From assembly GCF_016135805.1 (NCBI RefSeq), contig NZ_JADWOX010000003.1, forward strand, positions 124,001 through 188,000: DNA of 64,000 nucleotides, in the 5' to 3' direction. The position numbers and the translations under genes were made by a program. This DNA is from Caulobacter hibisci (lineage in GTDB: Bacteria; Pseudomonadota; Alphaproteobacteria; Caulobacterales; Caulobacteraceae). Positions 40,332 to 48,103 of the stretch are shown here, piece by piece. Each line of letters begins with the position of its first letter. The first letter of the stretch is position 1. Below the pieces are notes generated by a model. It was not told the DNA's origin. It did not search any database and saw nothing but the letters and a program-made list of their open reading frames with translations.

Positions 40332-40901
40332 TCAGAGCGTCTGCTCGACCCGGGTCACTTCCGGCACATAGTGCTTGAGCATGTTCTCGACGCCCGACTT
40401 CAGCGTCGCCGAGGACGACGGGCAGCCCGAACAGGCGCCGCGCATGTGCAGCCAGACCACGCCGGTGGCCGGCTCGAACTTGCTGAACACGATGTCGCCG
40501 CCGTCCTGGGCCACGGCCGGGCGGATGCGGGTGTCGAGCAGTTCCTTGATCTCGGAGACGATCTGGGCCGCGTCCTCGTCATAGACGCCATCGTCGTCAT
40601 GGCCGCTCTCGGCCTGGTCCAGCAGCAGCGGGCGGCCGCTGGTGAAGTGGTCCATGATGGCGGCCAGGATCGGCGCCTTCAGGTGCGGCCACTGGGCGTC
40701 TTCGCCCTTGGTCACCGTCAGGAAGTCCGGACCGAAGAACACCCGCGTCACGTCGCCCAGACGGAACAGGGCTTCGGCCAACGGCGAGGCCTCGCCTTCC
40801 TCCGGCGTGCGAAACTCCCGCGCGCCCTCGCCCAGCACTTCGCGGCCGGGCAGGAACTTCAGGACCTCGGGGTTGGGCGTGGTTTCGGTCTGGATGAACA
40901 T
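40332..40901 (-). CDS. Nfu-type Fe-S cluster carrier (NifU family protein)
   Basis: A 189-residue protein that carries and transfers Fe-S clusters. The N-terminal Nfu domain begins MFIQTETTPNPEVLKFLPGR. The C-terminal NifU domain has GGDIVFSKFEPATGVVWLHM and the cluster ligands Cys157 and Cys160 in ACSGCPSS. This two-domain form is the mitochondrial/alphaproteobacterial NFU1 type. A 408-base gap lies upstream. Confidence 0.94.
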   Translation of the reverse strand: MFIQTETTPNPEVLKFLPGREVLGEGAREFRTPEEGEASPLAEALFRLGDVTRVFFGPDFLTVTKGEDAQWPHLKAPILAAIMDHFTSGRPLLLDQAESGHDDDGVYDEDAAQIVSEIKELLDTRIRPAVAQDGGDIVFSKFEPATGVVWLHMRGACSGCPSSSATLKSGVENMLKHYVPEVTRVEQTL

Positions 40902-41309
40902 GGGCGAGATGTGGCGCTTGAATGAGGGAAGAACAAGTAGCTTCTGGCCCGTTTCAATGCGAGCGGAGCTCGCATGCGTCCGTTGACGCTACTACCCCAA
41001 GCGCGTACCAACGGTTTTTGTTGTTTTTCACAACAGTTTTGGTGTTGGCCACACCGAAACAAGGCGAAGGGGCCGTACCGAAAGTACGACCCCCTCTAGT
41101 CCCCCAACGGGGCTGCGGACCGAGGCAACACGTCGGTTAGAACGGCCCGGACAGGCGGCGAATTGCACTCGCCGCCTGATCCAATTCGTTAACGCGACTC
41201 GGCAAGGCGAGTCCAGCACCTAACCCGCTGATAAGACTCAGATAAACATCGGACCGATATCGGCGATATTATCGGTGAGAGGCCAAGCAAGGCCTGCCCC
41301 TCAACCTTC
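40902..41309. other. 408-base gap between trpS and the Nfu gene with several stem-loops
   Basis: No protein-coding region was supported. Inverted repeats are ACCGATA/TATCGGT (41253-41259 with 41270-41276), GACTCG/CGAGTC (41196-41213), AGGCGGCGA/TCGCCGCCT (41153-41177), ACCGA/TCGGT (41119-41137) and GGGGCCGTAC/GTACGACCCC (41069-41094, one mismatch). A T-rich stretch is near 41010-41035. The layout could be an unassigned small RNA read leftward; I could not match it to tmRNA, 6S, RNase P or SRP RNA. Confidence 0.45.
41253..41276. promoter_or_regulatory. Inverted repeat downstream of trpS
   Basis: ACCGATA...TATCGGT with a 10-base centre containing CGATAT; AT-rich relative to the genome. It could be an operator of whatever is transcribed leftward from the 408-base gap. 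Confidence 0.35.
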
Positions 41310-42356
41310 TCAAGCCCCCCAGAAGCCGACCAGCTTCTTGACCTCGGCCACCGTCGGGGCGGCGACCTCGCGGGCTTTTTCGGCGCCGGCGGCCAGGATG
41401 CGGTCGAGCTCGCCCTTGTCGGACAGCAGGCCGCGCATCTTCTCGCCGACCGGGGCCAGCTTCTCGACCGCCAGTTCGGCCAGGGCCGGCTTGAAGGCGC
41501 CGAAGCCCTTGCCGGCGTAGTCGGCCAGCACCTCGGCCTTGGTCCGGCCAGACAGGGCGGCGAAGATGCCCACCAGGTTGTCGGCCTCGGCGCGGGTCGC
41601 CAGCTCCTCCAGGGTCTCGGGAAGCGGCTCGGGGTCGGTGCGGGCCTTCTTGATCTTGCCGGCGATGGCGTCGGCGTCGTCGGTCAGGTTGATGCGGCTG
41701 TAGTCCGAGGGATCGGACTTGCTCATCTTGGCCGAGCCGTCGCGCAGGCTCATGACGCGCGCGCCCGGGCCCTGGATCAGCGGGTCGGGCTGCGGGAAGA
41801 AGCCCGGGGCCTTGAAGTCGTGGTTGAACTTCTGGGCGATGTCGCGGGTCAGCTCCAAATGCTGCTTCTGGTCCTCGCCGACCGGCACGTGGGTGGCCTT
41901 GTAGATCAGGATGTCGGCGGCCTGGAGCACCGGATAGGTGTAGAGGCCGACGCTCGAGCGCTCCTTGTGCTTGCCGCTCTTCTCCTTGAACTGGGTCATG
42001 CGGTCGAGCCAGCCCAGGCGGGCGACGCACTGGAAGATCCAGGCCAGTTCGGCGTGCTCGGGCACGGCCGACTGCGGAAAGATGGTGGCCTTGGCCGGGT
42101 CGAGGCCGGCGGCCAGATAGGCCGCGGCGATCTCGCGGGTCTGGTCGGCCAGGGCCGCCGGCTCCTGCCAGACGGTGATGGCGTGCAGGTCGGCGACGAA
42201 GATGAAGGTGTCGATCTCGTGCTGCAGGCGGGCGAACTTCACCAGCGCGCCGAGATAGTTGCCCAGGTGCAGGGCGCCCGAGGGTTGGACGCCGGACAGC
42301 ACGCGGGACGGACCCGTGTAGGCCCCATGGGGGGCAACGGGAGCTTGATCGGTCAT
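41310..42356 (-). CDS. trpS: Tryptophanyl-tRNA synthetase
   Basis: Class I synthetase charging tRNA-Trp. From the ATG at 42356 ([20 protein letters not shown]) it has 348 residues. The HIGH-equivalent is in [17 protein letters not shown], the KMSKS loop is [14 protein letters not shown], and [11 protein letters not shown] lies at mid-protein. The open frame continues to 42419 without homology. It is followed upstream by murJ, 163 bases away on the same strand. Confidence 0.97.
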   Translation of the reverse strand: MTDQAPVAPHGAYTGPSRVLSGVQPSGALHLGNYLGALVKFARLQHEIDTFIFVADLHAITVWQEPAALADQTREIAAAYLAAGLDPAKATIFPQSAVPEHAELAWIFQCVARLGWLDRMTQFKEKSGKHKERSSVGLYTYPVLQAADILIYKATHVPVGEDQKQHLELTRDIAQKFNHDFKAPGFFPQPDPLIQGPGARVMSLRDGSAKMSKSDPSDYSRINLTDDADAIAGKIKKARTDPEPLPETLEELATRAEADNLVGIFAALSGRTKAEVLADYAGKGFGAFKPALAELAVEKLAPVGEKMRGLLSDKGELDRILAAGAEKAREVAAPTVAEVKKLVGFWGA

Positions 42357-42519
42357 GGCTTCAGCCTTGGGTGTCGGAAACGGGCGATATGGCGAGGCGC
42401 GCGAAGGCGCGGGCCGCATCCGGGAATGCGGCGGTCGGGTTCAGAGCCAGTTGCGCCATCGGGGCGCGCGAGAACCGTTGAAAGCCATGCGTGCTGGTTA
42501 CCGGGCCTGAGCCCTCGGA

Positions 42520-44157
42520 TCAAGCCTTGCCCCGACGCAGCACCGCCTTCAGCTCGCTGGGCTTGACCCCGCCGAACAGGAACAGCAGCGGCGGATAGAC
42601 CACCGCGCCGGCCAGGCAGGTCAGGGCCAGGGCGAACTCCTTGGCGCCGATGGCGTGGCCGGTGAGGCCCAGGCTCCGCAGCGGCGCCTCGATCAGATCG
42701 CGCCAGTGCGAGGCGGCGGCCAGCAGCACGGCCATGCCCAGGCTGGCGGCCAGGATCCGCGCCAGGCGCGACCAGGTGTCGAGCGAGGGGTTGTAGTCCT
42801 TCTTGCGCCACAGGCCGAAAGCCATCTGGCCGACATTGATCCACGAGGCCACGGCGGTGGCGGCGGCGATGCCCTTCACCCCCATCAGCTGGAACAGGAT
42901 CAGGCCCAGCACGATGTTGACCGCCACCGAGATCAGGGCGAAGCGCATCGGACTCTTGGTGTCGCCGCGCGCGAAGAAGGCCCGCGAATAGAGCTGCTGC
43001 AGCACGAAGGCCGGGGTGCCCAGGCCGTAGAAGAACAGCGCCGCGGCCGTCTGGCTGGCGTCGAAGGCGGTAAACTCGCCGCGGGTGTAGAGGCCGTCCG
43101 ACAGGAAGCCGGGCATGGCCGCCAGGGCCGCCGCCGCCGGCAGGGTCAGGGCCATGGCCAGGGCGACGGCCTGGTCCATCGCGCCCTGGGCGTCGTCGCG
43201 GTCGCCCGAATGCACGGCGCGCGACAGCCGAGGCAGCAGGGCGACGCCGATGGCCACGCCCACCAGGCCCAGCGGCAGCTGGTAGAGGCGGTCGGCCGTG
43301 GCCAGCCAGGTGCGGCCGCCGGGAACGTGGCTGGCCAGGGCGCCGGAGATGAAGATGTTGACCTGGGTGGCGCTGGCCGCCAGGGCGCCAGGGATGGCCT
43401 TGCCGATCAGCTCGCGCACTTCCGGCGTCAGGCGCGGCAACCGCCAGTGCACCTTGGCGCCGGACTTGTTGACGCCCCAGGTCAGCAGGGCCGCCTGGGC
43501 GACGCCCGCCACCACGACGCCGGCCGAGCCCCAGGTCGCGGCCGAGACCGCCGTGCTCTGGGGCAGGATGAAGGCCAGGGTGAAGATGTTCAGCAGGATC
43601 GGCGCGCCGGCCGACAGGATGAAGCGGTCGCGGGCGTTCAGCACCCCCGACAGGTGGGCCACGATCGCCATGCACGGCAGGTAGGGCATGGTGATCTGGG
43701 TCAGCAGGACGGCCAGCTTGTACTTCTCGGTGCCCCAGCCGAAGCCCGGGCTGATCAGCATCATCAGCCACGGCATGGCCAGCTGACAGATGACGGTGAT
43801 GATGATGGTCGAGGCCGCCAGGGTGGCCATGGCGTCGGCCGCCAGGATGTCGGCCTTCTCCTCGCCGTCGCGCTGCAGCGACTTGGCGTAGGCCGGCACG
43901 AAGGCGGCCGCGAAGGCGCCCTCGGCGAAGAACCGGCGGAACAGGTTCGGGAAGGCCAGGGCGGCGTTATAGGCGTCGGCCGCCGGGGTGGCGCTGGCGC
44001 CCATCCGGTAGGAGACGGCCAGGTCCCGCGCGAAGCCCATGAACCGGCTGACCAGGGTCAGGCCCGAATAGATCGCCGACGACTTCAGCAGTCCTCCGCC
44101 CTTCTTGGCGGCGGGAGCGGGCGTTGGTTCGGGCGCGGCGGTCGGAAGGTCGGTCAC
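42520..44157 (-). CDS. murJ: Lipid II flippase MurJ
   Basis: Polytopic inner-membrane protein of the MOP superfamily that moves lipid II to the periplasm. It has 545 residues with about 14 helices. The N-terminal cytoplasmic stretch is Pro/Ala-rich (MTDLPTAAPEPTPAPAAKKG), followed by LLKSSAIYSGLTLVSRFMGF, the family's first helix and SR motif, and FRRFFAEGAFAAAFVPAYAK. The GTG at 44157 starts the frame. Confidence 0.96.
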   Translation of the reverse strand: MTDLPTAAPEPTPAPAAKKGGGLLKSSAIYSGLTLVSRFMGFARDLAVSYRMGASATPAADAYNAALAFPNLFRRFFAEGAFAAAFVPAYAKSLQRDGEEKADILAADAMATLAASTIIITVICQLAMPWLMMLISPGFGWGTEKYKLAVLLTQITMPYLPCMAIVAHLSGVLNARDRFILSAGAPILLNIFTLAFILPQSTAVSAATWGSAGVVVAGVAQAALLTWGVNKSGAKVHWRLPRLTPEVRELIGKAIPGALAASATQVNIFISGALASHVPGGRTWLATADRLYQLPLGLVGVAIGVALLPRLSRAVHSGDRDDAQGAMDQAVALAMALTLPAAAALAAMPGFLSDGLYTRGEFTAFDASQTAAALFFYGLGTPAFVLQQLYSRAFFARGDTKSPMRFALISVAVNIVLGLILFQLMGVKGIAAATAVASWINVGQMAFGLWRKKDYNPSLDTWSRLARILAASLGMAVLLAAASHWRDLIEAPLRSLGLTGHAIGAKEFALALTCLAGAVVYPPLLFLFGGVKPSELKAVLRRGKA

Positions 44158-44248
44158 GCTCGGCTTCTGGGCGCTGGGCGAACAGGCGTCAAGCGGCGGC
44201 GCGGCGGCTGCACCGAGGTTTCACGGGAACTGCACCAGGAGCCCCGCT

Positions 44249-45100
44249 TCAGAAGGGCGTCAGCGTCACGTTGGCCGGCAGCGCCACGGGCGCTGTGTCG
44301 CCGCCCGCCTCCACCTTGGCGGCGACCGTCGTCAGGATCGTGGCCAGGGTCGCGCTGTTGGGACCATGACCGCCGCGCTGAACGACGAACATCGCGCCCG
44401 GTCGATGGGCCGCGACCGCCGCGGCGCGCAGGGTCTCGCCCTGGACGAAGGGGACCACCGGGTCGGCGTCGCCGTGGACCAGGAAATACGGCTCGTCCAG
44501 CTTCGCCACCGCGGCCTTGTTGTCGTAGCGGTCGATCAGCAGCGGCCGGGCGAACGCCGGCGCCATGGCCGGCAAGCTGGAGAACGTGCCGATGGTGACC
44601 AGGGCGTCCAGGGTCTGGCGGCCGGCCAAGCCGAAGGCGACGCCGCCGCCCAGGCTGTGGCCGACCACGATCAGCTTGCCCGCGCCGGCCGTCTGTCGCG
44701 CCCGGGCGTAGAAGGCGTCGGCGTCCGCCGCCAGGCCCTTCTCCGACGCCCGGCCCGGATTGCCGCTGTATTCGCGGTACTCGGCCGCCACCACGCCGTA
44801 GCCCTCGGCGACCAGCGGGGCCAGCCAGACGACGCTGCGCGAGGCCGCAGAGCCGTTGCCATGGAAGATCAGGAAGGTCGGCTTGCCCGGCCGGGGCGCG
44901 ACCTCGATCCCCTTCAGCGACAGGTCGTCCGCCGTGGTCACGGTGATGAAGGCCGCCCCTTCGGGCAGGCCCGACAGGCTCAGCGGCGCGGTGGGGGCCG
45001 GGTAGATCCGCTCATGGATCTGACCGAAGGCCGACATGCCCGCCCCCAGAATGGAGACGGCGATCACCACGGGCATAGCCCAGCGCCAGCAACGGGTCAT
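44249..45100 (-). CDS. Alpha/beta hydrolase (BEM46-like), membrane-anchored or exported
   Basis: A 283-residue protein with an N-terminal hydrophobic segment (RWAMPVVIAVSILGAGMSAF). The catalytic triad is visible: nucleophile Ser in VVGHSLGGGVAF, Asp in LVHGDADPVVPF, and His in QRGGHGPN. The oxyanion region is LIFHGNGSAASRS. It resembles the BEM46/YfhR group of serine hydrolases of unknown physiological substrate. It stands alone between murJ and glnD. Confidence 0.87.
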   Translation of the reverse strand: MTRCWRWAMPVVIAVSILGAGMSAFGQIHERIYPAPTAPLSLSGLPEGAAFITVTTADDLSLKGIEVAPRPGKPTFLIFHGNGSAASRSVVWLAPLVAEGYGVVAAEYREYSGNPGRASEKGLAADADAFYARARQTAGAGKLIVVGHSLGGGVAFGLAGRQTLDALVTIGTFSSLPAMAPAFARPLLIDRYDNKAAVAKLDEPYFLVHGDADPVVPFVQGETLRAAAVAAHRPGAMFVVQRGGHGPNSATLATILTTVAAKVEAGGDTAPVALPANVTLTPF

Positions 45101-45202
45101 GTCCTGTACTCTCCCCCACGCGCGTCGCCGGTCGCTGCCGGCGACAAAGCCTCACGCAGCCAAGCTAGGCCGCATCCGACTTCGACGTAAAGTTGAATCG
45201 AT

Positions 45203-48025
45203 CTAGCGGGCCACGCTGGCCCGAGCGCGCTTCAACCCTGGACGGGTGTTGGGCGCGCCGGCCTCGTTCTGCTCGAGGGCCGCCAGCAGGTCGGACTTCA
45301 AGGTCGAGATCTTGCGGTTGTCGGCCAGCTTTCCGCCTTCGCCGGTCTGGACGTAGAAGGCGTCGACCGCGCGCTCGCCATAGCCGTCGATGTGGGCCGA
45401 CTGGATGGACAGGCCGTTGTCGGCCAGGGTGCGGGCCAGGGCCTGCAGCAGGCCTGGACGATCCCGGCCCGAAGCCTCGACGACGGTGGCTTCATTAGAG
45501 GCCTCGTTGTCGATCACGACGGTGGGGGCGATGGCGAAGGCGGCGGTGCGGGCCAGTTCGGCGCCCCGGCGGGCCTCGACGCTGACGCCCTCGCCGCGGC
45601 CGGCGGCTTCCAGGGCGTCGGCCAGGCGGCGCAGGGCGCGGGGGTTCTCGCAGCCGAGCGGCGCGCCGGTGACGTCCTGCACATAGAAGACGTCGAGCGC
45701 CTGTCCCTGGCGGGAGGTGAAGACCCGCGCCCCGACGACGTTGCCGCCCAGGGACGAGATGGCCAGCGCCAGATCTGCGAACAGACCGCGACGGTCCTTG
45801 GCGGCGACGACGATCTCGGCGGCGTTGGAGCCCGAGGCCACCCGCCCCTCGGCGGCGGCCCCGCCCTGGATGGCGGCGCGGCGGGCCAGGGCGGCGTGGT
45901 CGAGCAGGTCCTGCGAACCGAAGGCGCCGAAATAGGCGTCCTCCATGGCCGCGGCCCAGCCCTTGGCGGCCGGATCGGCGGCGACCAGGGCCTCGCGGGC
46001 CCCGGCGGCGGCGGCTTCCTGATGGCGCTGGACATGGACGGCCGCGTCGCTGCCGCGCCCGCCGCGGAACACCGCTTCGGTGGCGTTGTAGAGCTCGCGC
46101 AGCAGCTGGCCCTTCCAGCCGTTCCATACCCCCGGCCCGACGGCCCGGATGTCGGCGACGGTGATGACCAGCAGCAGGCGCAGGCGCTCGGGATTCTCGA
46201 CGATGCGGGCGAAGGCCGCCACCGTGCCGGGATCGGAGACATCGCGCTTCTGGGCGAAGTCGCTCATGACGAGGTGGTTCTCGACGAGCCAGGCGACCAG
46301 CTCGACCTTGGTGCGCTCGACGCCCAGGCGCTCGCAGGCGCTGCGGGCGCTTCTGGCCCCGGCCTTCTCCTGACCGCCGACTCCGCCCTTGCCGGTGTCG
46401 TGCAGCAGCATGGCCAGGAACAGGGCCTCGCGGTCCTCGATCAGCGGCATGATCGAGACGGCCAGCGGATGGTCTTCGGAAAGGCGGCCGGCGGCCATGT
46501 CGCCGATCAGGCCGACGGCCCGCAGGGTGTGCTCGTCAACCGTGTACGAGTGGTACATGTTGAACTGCATCTGGGCCACGACCCGGCCAAACTCCGGGAT
46601 GAAACGGCCCAGCACGCCGGCGTCGTTCATCAGGGTCAGGGTGCGATAGCTGCGCTTGCCGCGCGCCAGGAGATCCAGGAAGGCCTGGGTGGCGTGCGGA
46701 TCGCGCCGCACCTTCGAGGTGATGAGCCCGAGGTTGCGGGTCACCGTCGTGAAGGCGTCGGGATGCAGGTCGAGATCCCGTTCGTCGGCGATCTTGAACA
46801 GGCGGATCAGGTTGACCGGGTCACTCTCGAAGACCTCTGGCCCGTCAATGTTCAGGCGGCCGCCGTCCTCGTAGAAACCCGGCGCGTCCAGGGCCTTGCG
46901 CTTGGGCTTGCCGCCCGGGAGGAAGCGCGAAATGCCCTTGGGCTCGTTCTTGAAGTGCTCGGCTTCCAGCTTGGCCGAGAAGGCGCGGGTCAGGGCCCCG
47001 ACCTCCTTGGCGATCAGGAAGTAGCGGCGCATGAAGCGCTCGACCGCCGGCGCGTCGCCCCGATCGCCATAGCCCATGCGGCGGGCGATCTCGGGCTGCA
47101 GATCGAAGGTCAGCCGCTCTTCGGGGCGGCCGGTCGTGAAGTGCAGGTGGGCGCGCACCGCATGCAGGAAATCGAAGGCGCGGATGAAGCCCTTGGCCTC
47201 GCGGCTGGAGAACAGCTCCAGCTTGAAGACGTCCTCGGGCCGGTCGACGGGGTGCAGGTACTCGGCGATCCACACCAGGGTGTGCAGGTCACGAAGACCG
47301 CCCTTCCCTTCCTTGACGTTGGGCTCGACCATGTAGCGGCTGGCGCCGGCCCGGGCCTGGCGGTCGTCGCGCTCCTTGAGCTTGGCGGCCACGAACTGCT
47401 GGCCGGTGCCCTTCATGACCTCGTCGCGGAAGCGCTTCTTGAGGTCGGCCGCCAGGCGCTCGTCGCCCGTCAGCCGCCGCGCCTCGAGGATCGAGGTGCG
47501 GATCGTGAAGTCCTCCTTCGACAGGCGGACGCATTCCTCGATCGTGCGCGAGGCGTGGCCGACCTTGAAGCCCAGGTCCCACAGCGCATAGAGCATGTAC
47601 TCGATCACGCTCTCGACGTGCGGCGTCTGCTTGTAGGGCCGCAGGAAGAGGAGATCGATGTCGCTGAACGGGGCCAGGGTGGCGCGGCCGTAGCCGCCGA
47701 CGGCCAGCAGCGCCAGGCGCTCGCCCTCGGTCGGGTTGCGGGCCCGGAACACGTGCACCGTGGTGAAGTCGTAGAGGGCGGTGATCACCTCGTCGGTGAC
47801 GCCGCTGAGCAGACGCGAGGTCTCGACCCCGCTGGCGCCATTCTCCAGCCGCTCCTTAGCGATCATCCGGCCGCGAAACAGCGCCTGCTTGAGGATCTCG
47901 ATCGCCCGGGACCGCTGGGCGGCCTCGTCGCCGATGGCGTCCAGGGCGGCGGCCGACAGCCGGGCGCGCAGGGCGTGACCGTCGACGACATGTTCGAGAG
48001 GCGTGGGACGAAGGCGACGGGGCAT
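45203..48025 (-). CDS. glnD: Bifunctional [PII] uridylyltransferase/uridylyl-removing enzyme
   Basis: Senses glutamine and modifies PII proteins. It has 940 residues: the nucleotidyltransferase domain with VGGYGRATLAPFSDIDLLFL (Asp pair in SDID), the GlnD helical region, the HD domain with MLLHDTGKGGVGG for uridylyl removal, and two C-terminal ACT domains (EIVVAAKDRRGLFADLAL and ATVVEASGRDRPGLLQALA) for glutamine. The nitrogen-control partners glnB/glnK are not in the window. It is followed upstream by mutS after 78 bases. Confidence 0.98.
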   Translation of the reverse strand: MPRRLRPTPLEHVVDGHALRARLSAAALDAIGDEAAQRSRAIEILKQALFRGRMIAKERLENGASGVETSRLLSGVTDEVITALYDFTTVHVFRARNPTEGERLALLAVGGYGRATLAPFSDIDLLFLRPYKQTPHVESVIEYMLYALWDLGFKVGHASRTIEECVRLSKEDFTIRTSILEARRLTGDERLAADLKKRFRDEVMKGTGQQFVAAKLKERDDRQARAGASRYMVEPNVKEGKGGLRDLHTLVWIAEYLHPVDRPEDVFKLELFSSREAKGFIRAFDFLHAVRAHLHFTTGRPEERLTFDLQPEIARRMGYGDRGDAPAVERFMRRYFLIAKEVGALTRAFSAKLEAEHFKNEPKGISRFLPGGKPKRKALDAPGFYEDGGRLNIDGPEVFESDPVNLIRLFKIADERDLDLHPDAFTTVTRNLGLITSKVRRDPHATQAFLDLLARGKRSYRTLTLMNDAGVLGRFIPEFGRVVAQMQFNMYHSYTVDEHTLRAVGLIGDMAAGRLSEDHPLAVSIMPLIEDREALFLAMLLHDTGKGGVGGQEKAGARSARSACERLGVERTKVELVAWLVENHLVMSDFAQKRDVSDPGTVAAFARIVENPERLRLLLVITVADIRAVGPGVWNGWKGQLLRELYNATEAVFRGGRGSDAAVHVQRHQEAAAAGAREALVAADPAAKGWAAAMEDAYFGAFGSQDLLDHAALARRAAIQGGAAAEGRVASGSNAAEIVVAAKDRRGLFADLALAISSLGGNVVGARVFTSRQGQALDVFYVQDVTGAPLGCENPRALRRLADALEAAGRGEGVSVEARRGAELARTAAFAIAPTVVIDNEASNEATVVEASGRDRPGLLQALARTLADNGLSIQSAHIDGYGERAVDAFYVQTGEGGKLADNRKISTLKSDLLAALEQNEAGAPNTRPGLKRARASVAR

Positions 48026-48103
48026 GGCGATTATATGGTTACTCGAGCGAGACGACCAAAGCGGCCGGTCGAACCGACCGCCGCCATGCTCCTATGATTG
48101 TTC

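Noticed and set aside
40902..41309. Two-piece tmRNA or 6S RNA in the trpS-Nfu gap
   Set aside because: The tRNA-like T-arm, tag reading frame and 6S central bubble could not be found; left as an unassigned structured gap.
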